Positions 1-5,464 of a DNA stretch of 6,344 bases are shown piece by piece (positions within the stretch are counted from its first letter, which is position 1; each line of letters starts with the position of its first letter). Made by a program: the position numbers and the translations under genes. Origin of the DNA: Treponema sp. (GTDB lineage Bacteria; Spirochaetota; Spirochaetia; Treponematales; Treponemataceae); contig JAFZWX010000120.1 in the NCBI GenBank assembly GCA_017617145.1, positions 1-6,344 of the forward strand, written 5' to 3'. Under the pieces are notes generated by a model. The model was not told the origin of the DNA, ran no database searches, and saw only the letters and a list, made by a program, of their open reading frames with translations.

Positions 1-227
1 CAAAGCAATAACCCTTACAAAAGATTATACAATAATTTCCCGTAAAATAAAGCATAATTAGCGCCGCCCAGGCGCACAGAAGATTTACCCATACAGGAAA
101 CCATAAATTTAAAAATCAACGAGCCCTGATAGGCATAACATTACTTATCCGTATCCCGAATAAACTTTTAAAACTATTATATCATACTTTTATAATTTCA
201 CACTTCTTTTATAAAAGACATCCAAAA
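1..227. other. left-edge stretch with no supported gene
   Basis: I see no gene I can defend here. The plus strand is open from base 2 to a TAG at 59-61, which could encode the last 19 residues (KAITLTKDYTIISRKIKHN) of a protein beginning outside the window. That is too short to identify. Directly after this TAG is a small GC hairpin, GCGCC-GCCCA-GGCGC at 61-75, but no convincing T-run follows it on either strand. On the minus strand a perfect TATAAT lies at 29-24, without a good -35 at normal spacing, so a leftward promoter is only possible. The rest is AT-rich and stop-filled in all frames. Confidence 0.3.
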
Positions 228-347
228 ACGTTAGGGATTGTAGGGGCAGCTTGCTGTTCCGGAGCAAAGCGGAGGAATGGAGCCGAAAGGCGGAACCCCG
301 AAAAGCCCGACCCCGCAGGTGGCGAAGACAGCTGCGGGGGAACGCCC
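228..347. repeat. GC-rich dispersed repeat, copy A (short form)
   Basis: This 120-bp element starts ACGTTAGGGATTG and ends GGGGGAACGCCC, and is far more GC-rich than its surroundings. Its last 49 bases (299-347) match copy B at 5936-5984 with one mismatch, and the first 13 bases of both copies (228-240 and 5791-5803) are identical; the middle is shorter and different here. The conserved part folds as CCCCGCAG (311-318) with CTGCGGGG (332-339). Similarity to copy B continues to about 363 and so includes the TAA stop of the TfoX-like gene. The plus strand is open through it, giving arginine-rich translations that I take to be spurious. It may be a structured 3'-end or terminator element, or a recombination site. 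Confidence 0.8.
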
Positions 348-355
348 AAATATTT

Positions 356-667
356 TTATTTCTTCTTCGGCTCCGGAAGTTCATCATACATTGTATCAAA
401 AAGTTCGCGAAGGAAATCTCTGTTTTCGATATCATCTACCATAAGCATTTGTTTGGAACCTTCGTATGGGAGCTCCAGCTCGGCATGTGGCATTTTGTCG
501 CGGGCAGATTTTATGTTCTTTACAAGAAAGCGGTTATCGTAAATGCCGCCCACAATTTTTCCGCGATAGTAAATGATGAACTCGCCCATCATTGCTTTAT
601 AAGAAATGTCTTCCAGCTGCGAAAGCTGGTCCAATACAAAATCAAGATATTCTTTTGTCGATGCCAT
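356..667 (-). CDS. TfoX/Sxy N-terminal domain family protein
   Basis: This encodes a 103-residue cytoplasmic protein that consists of a single TfoX N-terminal domain. The family signature is visible at about residues 22-50 (SYKAMMGEFIIYYRGKIVGG, then IYDNRFLVK), followed by a helical region ending in PEPKKK. Gamma-proteobacterial TfoX/Sxy proteins carry an additional C-terminal domain and activate competence genes. Stand-alone N-domain proteins like this one are common in many phyla and have no settled role, so no competence function should be assumed. I chose the ATG at 667 because an AGGA-type ribosome site lies just upstream on the minus strand; an in-frame ATG at 709 would overlap the preceding gene. 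It starts 10 bases after the stop of the secreted-protein gene, so the two are probably co-transcribed. Its stop codon lies 8 bases from the end of repeat copy A. Confidence 0.88.
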   Translation of the reverse strand: MASTKEYLDFVLDQLSQLEDISYKAMMGEFIIYYRGKIVGGIYDNRFLVKNIKSARDKMPHAELELPYEGSKQMLMVDDIENRDFLRELFDTMYDELPEPKKK

Positions 668-677
668 TTTTTTTCCT

Positions 678-1061
678 TTATTCCTCAAAATCATAAACAG
701 GCATTTCATCCGGGAGAAAAATCAAAAACTTCTGATACTTTTCAATCCAGTCTCCGCTTTCTACCCACATCGGAGCCGTAAGGAGCACATAAAGCCAAAT
801 GCCTGATTTATCATTTTGCACATCTTTTTTTATGATTTCAAGAACCGTAACTTTCATTCCGCCTTCATGATTCAGCGTTCTGTATTTTACTGGCGAAGAA
901 ATATTTTTTTCTGTGCGTAAATCAATTTCGCCCATTATTGTGAAAGAGGACAATTCTTTTATTTTTGAATGGTCAGTTAAGGTGTAGCCATGAGCATGCA
1001 AGGTAAGGGAGAAAATTAGATTGAAAATTAAAAAGCAAAATAATTCTTTTTTGAAATGCAT
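678..1061 (-). CDS. small secreted protein of unknown function
   Basis: A 127-residue protein with a classic signal peptide: basic residues at 4-5, a hydrophobic core at about 8-21, and likely cleavage near LHAHG (21-25). There is no lipobox cysteine, so it is probably periplasmic or secreted. The mature part looks beta-rich, with KVTVLEIIK at 70-78, GIWLYVLLT at 87-95 and a distinctive tail WIEKYQKFLIFLPDEM at 105-120. The WLYV...W pattern is loosely like bacterial SH3 domains, but I cannot assign a family. It starts 8 bases after the toxin stop with no clear Shine-Dalgarno sequence, so translation may be coupled to the upstream frame. A degraded relative of its 3' end is present at 5993-6070, showing that it belongs to a small paralogous family in this genome. 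Confidence 0.75.
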   Translation of the reverse strand: MHFKKELFCFLIFNLIFSLTLHAHGYTLTDHSKIKELSSFTIMGEIDLRTEKNISSPVKYRTLNHEGGMKVTVLEIIKKDVQNDKSGIWLYVLLTAPMWVESGDWIEKYQKFLIFLPDEMPVYDFEE

Positions 1062-1069
1062 ACTAATTT

Positions 1070-1587
1070 TTATTTCTTAAAGCTATTACAAGCTTCTTCT
1101 ACTTTCTTAAAATCAATTACAATTTTGCCAACAGGAAATTCTGCTTCAGTTGTATTACATTTTTTTTCATATAAATTTTTTGCAGTTTTTTCTATTTTTT
1201 CACGATTATCTTTACAAAAGTTATATTCTGCAAGCATAAGCATTTTATAACTGAAGTCTCCTTCATCATTGATTTTGTAGTCTGTAAGTTCTGTAGATGG
1301 AACTGGTATCATAGAATTAAAACGGAGCGTTCCATATAATTTTTCCTTACTTCTCATATAAATTGTTGTAAGATTATTTTTCGAATTTTACCGTTTTCAT
1401 AATCCTTATCTTTTGGAGAAGACATTGGAACAAAATATTTAAAACCATTTATTTCAGTAAGAATCCCAACATATTTTCTATGGTATGTACGTTCATCTGG
1501 TTTATTTTTCATTACATGAGTTTCAATTTTTGAAAGATACGCGATATATTCATCACTTACAATATAAAAAACATTATCTTCTGCCAT
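1070..1587 (-). pseudogene. toxN: type III TA toxin, ToxN/AbiQ family, frameshifted
   Basis: Two overlapping minus-strand frames together make one ToxN/AbiQ-type endoribonuclease. The first (1354-1587, 77 aa) has the N-terminal part: FYIVSDEYIAYL at 7-18, KYVGILTEINGFKYFVPM at 38-55 and the active-site-like SSPK at 56-59. The second (1070-1357, 95 aa) has the C-terminal part: KLYGTLRFNSMIPVP, then a helix-rich region and FKKVEEACNSF. The second frame is open upstream of its ATG and reads LTTIYM there, resembling the family's usual TIIYM segment, so the gene was once continuous. One extra A in the five-A run (1381-1377) restores a product of about 172 aa, the usual family length. The toxin would cut RNA and be held inactive by the ToxI RNA upstream. 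GAGGA at 1595-1591 sets the start at 1587. The ATGA overlap of the two frames leaves open a coupled split protein, but no ribosome site precedes the second ATG. An assembly error is also possible. Confidence 0.85.
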
Positions 1588-1601
1588 TTTTCCTCAAAAA
1601 C

Positions 1602-1625
1602 AAAAAAGGCGACATTTAAGTCGCC
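1602..1625 (-). terminator. terminator between ToxI and toxN
   Basis: Reading the minus strand, a perfect 6-bp GC stem (GGCGAC at 1625-1620 with GTCGCC at 1613-1608, loop TTAAAT) is followed by six T's (1607-1602). It sits between the antitoxin repeats and the toxin ribosome site. This is the attenuating terminator typical of type III systems: most transcripts end as antitoxin RNA and a minority read through into the toxin. Confidence 0.9.
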
Positions 1626-1626
1626 C

Positions 1627-1731
1627 GTTAAGTTCTCCAGTTTGGGTCGGAGCGTACCCAGTTTAAGTTTTCCGCTTTGAGTCGGAACGTACTCAGTTTA
1701 AGTTTTCCACTTAGGGCAGGAAAGCTCCCGA
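1627..1731 (-). repeat. three 35-bp tandem repeats (ToxI units)
   Basis: The units are contiguous, without spacers. The second and third differ at only a few positions; the first is more diverged in its 5' half. The 3' part is best conserved: GGAAAACTTAAA in units one and two, GGAGAACTTAAC in unit three. Absence of spacers rules out a CRISPR array. Confidence 0.9.
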
Positions 1732-1732
1732 T
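1627..1732 (-). ncRNA. toxI: ToxI-type antitoxin RNA, three pseudoknot repeats
   Basis: Three 35-nt tandem units lie just upstream of the toxin: 1731-1697, 1696-1662 and 1661-1627 in transcription order. Each can form an H-type pseudoknot. Stem 1 is GGG/CCC in the first unit, TGAGT/ACTCA in the second and TGGGT/ACCCA in the third. Stem 2 pairs the loop with downstream bases: TTTCC/GGAAA, TTCCG/CGGAA and CTCC/GGAG. The differences between units are compensated in both stems, which is strong evidence that RNA structure is selected. Known ToxI/antiQ RNAs have about three to six repeats of 34-36 nt that are cut by the toxin and bind it as an inhibitory complex; the fit is close. Transcription should start near 1732, at the edge of the first unit, so the RNA has almost no leader. 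Confidence 0.9.
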
Positions 1733-1738
1733 GTTTAA

Positions 1739-1767
1739 AATATAACCTTGAATAATGCAGAAGTCAA
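1739..1767 (-). promoter_or_regulatory. sigma70-type promoter for the ToxI-toxN transcript
   Basis: On the minus strand, TTGACT (1767-1762) and TATATT (1744-1739) are separated by exactly 17 bases. Both hexamers match consensus at five of six positions. The predicted start near 1732 coincides with the first antitoxin repeat. The -35 lies only 8 bases after the stop of the preceding CsgG-like gene, so the type III module has its own promoter placed tightly at the end of the upstream operon. I see no terminator between them, so read-through from the operon could add to antitoxin RNA. Confidence 0.8.
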
Positions 1768-1775
1768 TAGCAAAA

Positions 1776-2540
1776 TTATTCTATTTTCACAAAACTTGCT
1801 CGAACAGTTTTTCCTTCTGAATTTTTAATCTGGATATTGAAGCTAGAATAATCAGAAGAAGTAAATGTACAAAGACTGCTCCATGTTATTTTTGATTTTG
1901 AGCCTTTGGCTTTTGCATTGACTTTCAAAATATCGCCGCCAGAATAATTGTCCTTGCCATAAGTATAAGTTCCAATCATTGTTTCTGATGATGTAGCAAC
2001 TTCGCAGGTTTTGTTATCTTTAAAAGTAATTTCATAAGTTTCATCGTCTAAATCACAAACCCACTTACCCAAAAAGCGGTTTGGAGACGGTATCTTGTTA
2101 ACACATTCCTGCGCGAATTTTGGAAGCTTCTGATAAAACTCCTTCCATGTGCTGCATTGCATTTTTGCAGTGTATAGGATTTTTGCAGTTTCAACTTCAA
2201 TCAGACGAGCGGTAACAAGGAGTTCGCCATCAATAAAAGTTGTGTTGCCTGTAATAACACAGTCGGCATTTACCATCTTTCCAACAGATTTTACAGATTC
2301 CGAGTCGGTGTAGATTCCGTTCTGAAAATCCAGTTCGCGGATAACGTCATCAAGTCGGTTGCGCTCTACAACAGTTATTCCGTTAATGCCCACAAGCTCG
2401 TCAATCAAAAGATCGCTCATAACGGCGGTTTTGTTTTCCAAACAGAACGAGTCGCTGTCAAAACCCCATACGGCTACAGTTTGTGCGGAAAGGCTTGCAG
2501 CGATGAAAATTGATGCGATGATTGTAATTAGTTTCTTCAT
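1776..2540 (-). CDS. secreted CsgG/FlgO-like protein with C-terminal beta domain
   Basis: A 254-residue exported protein. Residues 1-19 are a signal peptide ending LSA, with no lipobox. Residues 21-148 form a CsgG/FlgO/LpoB-like domain: a strand TVAVWGFDSD, a helix with LLIDELV, the strand ITVVERNRLDDVIREL at 55-70, the common FQNG turn, then KSVGKMVNADCVITGNT at 84-100 and a long paired-strand region. Residues 155-254 are a separate beta-rich domain starting FLGKWVCDLDDETYEITF, which resembles small lipocalin-like domains. It is a paralogue of the N-terminal half of the protein at 3687-4508 but carries a different C-terminal domain. The family usually acts in the periplasm or outer membrane in assembly or activation roles; the specific job here is unknown. 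The start overlaps the DUF4062 stop as ATGA, with GGAGGA 9 bases upstream, indicating translational coupling. It is the last gene of the operon. Confidence 0.85.
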   Translation of the reverse strand: MKKLITIIASIFIAASLSAQTVAVWGFDSDSFCLENKTAVMSDLLIDELVGINGITVVERNRLDDVIRELDFQNGIYTDSESVKSVGKMVNADCVITGNTTFIDGELLVTARLIEVETAKILYTAKMQCSTWKEFYQKLPKFAQECVNKIPSPNRFLGKWVCDLDDETYEITFKDNKTCEVATSSETMIGTYTYGKDNYSGGDILKVNAKAKGSKSKITWSSLCTFTSSDYSSFNIQIKNSEGKTVRASFVKIE

Positions 2541-3664
2541 TTATTATTTTCCTCCGTATTATTCCATGAAAGCCCTATATTCGAATCTGCGGGAATATTA
2601 CGTGCAGTTATTGAATATGTTAAATTCGCTTCATTGAAGATTATCTCAGTTTCTTCAAACGGTTTTTGCTTTCCATCTATATCATAACGCCATATTACAG
2701 CTCTGGGAGTACAGTTTTTCACAAAAGGTACATTTGAAATATCTATAAAAAGCGTTGCTGTTTTTGTGAAGTAAGGGATATGCAGAAGTATACCGCCTCT
2801 ACTTTCATTTAACTGAATATTGGCACGTATTTCTCCTGTAAAATACAGTTTGTCTGTATTGGTATCTGATACAATCTTGTAATCTAAGGTAGTAGGAGCC
2901 CGCCTAAATTCGTCTTCCTTACTGAGTATTTCTTGCGGATAGAATTTATGATACAAAATTGGAAAAGAATTCTTAACTCTATCCTCATAAATAATAGGTC
3001 TGTCTGGACTATCGACACAGGCGGAACCTATATAGGTTACAATTGCTGCACCTTTTTCACATTCTTTTTTGGTACCTTTTACAACAGCATGAACATCGTA
3101 AAAATCCATTGTCGTTTCTTTTGGGCGAATAAAATAATCTAACTCGTTGTCATAAACAAGGCCTCGCGGAACATTATTTGACATGAGACTATCTATAAGA
3201 AATTTTTCCAGAGCCGCAACAATTTCACCTGAGAGACTACTCTTTTCTTTCCATGGCTGAATCATTTTTTTTTGCTTGTATATCAGCCTCTTAAACTCTG
3301 TAAGTTTCTGACTTTTTATTGCATCTACATCATAATTGAATTCAGAAACAGAATCTTCTTTTACAAAGGCAAGTACAGGTATGTTATGTCTTATAGCATA
3401 TTCATATTCCATCTGAGTATAACTTTTCTGAGTTTCCTTATCTATATCTCCATATCTATCACCAATTATCAAAACCATCACAGTGGCTGCATCAAGTTTA
3501 CTTGTAATTACTTCCCATACACTTTTATTTGAAGCCGTAAAATATTCCATTCCTATCGGGAGAAATTGTGTGCGCATAAGAGTATGCTCCAAATTCAAAC
3601 GAGTCTGTTCCAAATCAATTTTTGTAGAACTTATGAAAACTGGGTAATATTTATGTGTAAGCAC
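2537..3664 (-). CDS. DUF4062 (TIR-like) domain protein with beta-rich C-terminus
   Basis: A 375-residue protein with no signal peptide or membrane segment, so cytoplasmic. Residues 5-105 are a DUF4062 domain: KYYPVFISSTKIDLEQTR at 5-22, VMVLIIGDRYG at 62-72, the SYTQMEYEYA helix at 81-90 and IPVLAFV at 95-101. The fold is related to TIR/SEFIR domains and often forms the N-terminal module of bacterial NLR-like or conflict proteins. E86 or E88 in SYTQMEYEYA is positioned like a TIR catalytic glutamate, but NAD cleavage is an inference. Residues 120-160 are helical. Residues 180-375 are a mainly beta region (DFYDVHAVV, KLYFTGEIRANIQL, ATLFIDISNVPFV, NIGLSWN) that I do not recognise and that may be a sensor or binding domain. 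There is no ATPase or repeat region as in large NLR-like relatives. The start is GTG at 3664, fixed by GGAGG six bases upstream. It lies 22 bases after the preceding gene and overlaps the next by 4. Confidence 0.85.
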   Translation of the reverse strand: MLTHKYYPVFISSTKIDLEQTRLNLEHTLMRTQFLPIGMEYFTASNKSVWEVITSKLDAATVMVLIIGDRYGDIDKETQKSYTQMEYEYAIRHNIPVLAFVKEDSVSEFNYDVDAIKSQKLTEFKRLIYKQKKMIQPWKEKSSLSGEIVAALEKFLIDSLMSNNVPRGLVYDNELDYFIRPKETTMDFYDVHAVVKGTKKECEKGAAIVTYIGSACVDSPDRPIIYEDRVKNSFPILYHKFYPQEILSKEDEFRRAPTTLDYKIVSDTNTDKLYFTGEIRANIQLNESRGGILLHIPYFTKTATLFIDISNVPFVKNCTPRAVIWRYDIDGKQKPFEETEIIFNEANLTYSITARNIPADSNIGLSWNNTEENNK

Positions 3665-3686
3665 AGAAAACCTCCATTATCTTTTT

Positions 3687-4508
3687 TTAATTGTTAAAAG
3701 CCCGGATAGCACGAACTGAATAGGTATCATACTCGGTGCCGTGGTACTGATAGCCGTCAGAAAATCTCTGTTCCCACGCGTTGCCAAGATTAATGTAGGA
3801 CGACGACGACCAGTAGCATGTATCTCCGCCAATTTTTCCAGTCATACGCAAATTCTGATATATGTAATTTAGTTCCTCTTTTGTAGGAAGATACCAATCG
3901 CTGTAGCCGCCACCTCGGTAATTTTTACACATGGCTTTTGCATCTTTCCAAGTTGCTTCACCAAGCAAATCGCTACATTCAAGGCAACGTTTACCTTCAA
4001 TATAAAATACAATTCCGCCGCCAGGACCAATATCACCAATTTTCAAATCCAAACCTGCGACAGCATCTTTTGCAAAACTTGTAAGAAGTCCGAATATATC
4101 ATCTATGGAATTAAAATCTTTTCTTGCTGAAGAAAGAACATTTGCACTTTTTACATCAATAATAGTTGCAGAAAGATACATCTTGCTTCCAAGTTTTATA
4201 ATCTGTCCACGCGCAATTAAATCTGCATTTGCAACTTTACCAAGCTCCGCAGTTTTTTCTTTGTCAGACCAGTCAGAATTCTGAAAGTTCATCTCTTTTA
4301 GAATCTTGTCAAAATTCATGCGGTCAACAACTTTTACTTTCCCTGTTGTCACAAGCTCCGTAATGTACAGTTCCGTAATGGCTTCCGCTTCGTCTTTAGT
4401 AACGGCATTACCAGTAATGTCAAAGGATGCTACGGCAAGTCTTCGTTCGGCAGACAGAGTGAAAATCATTCCCATTGCCATAATTATAACTGCAAACAGT
4501 TTCTTCAT
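3687..4508 (-). CDS. secreted CsgG/FlgO-like protein with DUF1566 (lectin-like) C-terminus
   Basis: A 273-residue exported two-domain protein. Residues 1-20 are a signal peptide ending LSA. Residues 21-152 are a CsgG/FlgO/LpoB-like domain (RRLAVASFD, LYITELVTTGKVKVVDR, ILKEMNFQN, ELGKVANADLIARGQI), paralogous to the protein at 1776-2540. Residues 157-271 are a DUF1566/Lcl-type domain: KIGDIGPGGGIVFY at 157-170, GGYSDWYLPTKEEL at 199-212, CYWSSSS at 231-237 and SVRAIRAF at 264-271. DUF1566 has a C-type-lectin/FGE-like fold and occurs at the C-terminus of surface adhesins; here it probably binds a ligand or partner protein outside the cytoplasm. GGGAG seven bases before the ATG sets the start. 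The first 89 bases overlap the 3' end of the upstream membrane-protein gene, so translation is likely coupled. Confidence 0.85.
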   Translation of the reverse strand: MKKLFAVIIMAMGMIFTLSAERRLAVASFDITGNAVTKDEAEAITELYITELVTTGKVKVVDRMNFDKILKEMNFQNSDWSDKEKTAELGKVANADLIARGQIIKLGSKMYLSATIIDVKSANVLSSARKDFNSIDDIFGLLTSFAKDAVAGLDLKIGDIGPGGGIVFYIEGKRCLECSDLLGEATWKDAKAMCKNYRGGGYSDWYLPTKEELNYIYQNLRMTGKIGGDTCYWSSSSYINLGNAWEQRFSDGYQYHGTEYDTYSVRAIRAFNN

Positions 4509-5331
4509 TTTTATGCTCCCATTTTAAATTTATATCTTCACAATCAGTTAATCCGACTGCAATTTCCAAGAAAAATCGGCGTATACATGCTTTTCCAGTT
4601 TCTTTACTTACCTTGTGAAACAAAAACAACAAAATAGTATATACAAGGAGAAAAACGGTCTGAATATTGACTACACCTTTTTGCATGACAAGGAACGCCA
4701 CAAATACACACGCAACAATCATGAACATCAATAAAAATAAAGAATCAAGACATTGAAAAATCTCGCTATGATAATAGAATCTATAAATATTTGCTTCAGG
4801 ATGACGGTTGTTTATAAAATTTGCATATTTCCACATATCAAACGAAACGTCTGAAACAGATGAGGAACTTTTAATCCAGTCAAAAATACTTTTGTCGCCC
4901 GCTTTGGCCTTTTTCCATGCAACAATAGCCTCCTCAAGAGTCGTTCCATTTCTAAACGCATATTTTATGAACCATGAATATGGGGTATGACCTTCTTCTT
5001 TACCTGGCTTTCTAGGCTTTGTTTTTGGATTTAATATTCGTTTTTTGTTTTTCTTTTCTTGGCGTTGTTTTACTTCTTTATAAATTTTTACGCGATACAG
5101 CTCAAAAAAATAATAGCGGATTCCATAAATAAAGAACCCAACGAATACTGCAAAAATAATGGAAAAAGTCGAAAGCATATTTATTTTATCTATATCTATA
5201 ATATTTTCTGAAATTGTTTTATCCCATTTTAAGTAAACGAAGGGTAGATATGCAAATATCCCCCCAGTTAATCCAGTCATAAAGTTTACGAAGATTAAAC
5301 TGCTTTCAGTTCTCTTTATACTTTCCAGCAT
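4420..5331 (-). CDS. four-TM membrane protein of unknown function, first gene of operon
   Basis: A 303-residue integral membrane protein I cannot assign to a family. Hydrophobic segments are at about 12-33, 53-76, 196-216 and 221-239, giving two hairpins around a hydrophilic region of about 120 residues. That region begins very basic (EVKQRQEKKNKKRIL at 86-100), so it is probably cytoplasmic; it then has helical TTLEEAIVAWKKA and the aromatic YRFYYHSEIF just before TM3. The ATG at 5331 follows an AGAGGG-type ribosome site, and the promoter at 5406-5434 is about 70 bases upstream. The last 30 or so residues lie in an 89-base overlap with the signal-peptide region of the next gene, and their Cys/Asn-rich composition is atypical, so the tail may be a recent extension after loss of an earlier stop. 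It could be a pore or effector for the cytoplasmic DUF4062 protein; that is inference from position only. Confidence 0.7.
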   Translation of the reverse strand: MLESIKRTESSLIFVNFMTGLTGGIFAYLPFVYLKWDKTISENIIDIDKINMLSTFSIIFAVFVGFFIYGIRYYFFELYRVKIYKEVKQRQEKKNKKRILNPKTKPRKPGKEEGHTPYSWFIKYAFRNGTTLEEAIVAWKKAKAGDKSIFDWIKSSSSVSDVSFDMWKYANFINNRHPEANIYRFYYHSEIFQCLDSLFLLMFMIVACVFVAFLVMQKGVVNIQTVFLLVYTILLFLFHKVSKETGKACIRRFFLEIAVGLTDCEDINLKWEHKNEETVCSYNYGNGNDFHSVCRTKTCRSIL

Positions 5332-5383
5332 AATCGCCCTCTTAGCAATAAAAACAGCTTCTTAATATGTAAATAAGTAGCAA

Positions 5384-5453
5384 ATAATTACATAAATACG
5401 AAGTAATTATACAGTAATCCGTATTATTTTACAACGCAAATATGAAGTAAAAT
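5384..5453. promoter_or_regulatory. paired inverted repeats, candidate XRE operators
   Basis: Two related inverted repeats sit in the divergent intergenic region. The first is ATAATTAC (5384-5391) with GTAATTAT (5403-5410), spacer 11; it covers the operon -10. The second is ATTTTAC (5426-5432) with GTAAAAT (5447-5453), spacer 14; it covers the -35 and lies just upstream of the regulator gene. The half-sites share the form GTAAWWT, and similar single copies occur at 5369 and 5414. The two centres are about 42 bases apart, close to four helical turns, which would suit cooperative binding. AT-rich DNA yields such repeats by chance more easily than GC-rich DNA, so this is suggestive only. Confidence 0.5.
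5406..5434 (-). promoter_or_regulatory. sigma70-type promoter of the four-gene operon
   Basis: On the minus strand, TTGTAA (5434-5429) and a perfect TATAAT (5411-5406) are separated by 17 bases. Transcription should begin near 5399, leaving a leader of roughly 68 bases before the ATG at 5331. Inverted repeats overlap both hexamers, so access by RNA polymerase is probably controlled. Confidence 0.75.
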
Positions 5454-5464
5454 TATTATATAGT

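Noticed and set aside
24..29. Leftward promoter at the window edge (TATAAT on the minus strand)
   Set aside because: No acceptable -35 lies 16-18 bases upstream and no gene start is visible; in AT-rich DNA this hexamer is frequent.
228..347. Integron attC site
   Set aside because: GTTAGGG at one end resembles an attC R box, but the matching RYYYAAC at the other end is missing, the orientation relative to the genes is wrong, and the neighbouring genes are not all in one direction. No integrase is seen.
356..667. Competence regulator (Sxy/TfoX) function
   Set aside because: Only the N-terminal domain is present, and no competence gene is nearby; stand-alone N-domains have no established competence role.
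251..781. Plus-strand ORF of 176 aa over repeat A and the TfoX-like gene
   Set aside because: It is antisense to a well-supported TfoX-domain gene and starts in the repeat; composition is arginine-rich at the start and unlike any family I know.
1354..1387. Canonical programmed -1 frameshift in the toxin
   Set aside because: The codons CGA-AAA-ATA do not form an X-XXY-YYZ heptamer in the zero frame. Loose slippage at five A's is possible but not supported.
1627..1731. Short CRISPR-like array of 35-bp repeats
   Set aside because: The units are contiguous with no spacers and form compensated pseudoknots directly upstream of a ToxN-family gene, which identifies antitoxin RNA.
3687..4040. Diversity-generating retroelement target in the DUF1566 domain
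   Set aside because: The fold is of the right class, but there is no reverse transcriptase, no template repeat and no adenine-rich variable region in the window.
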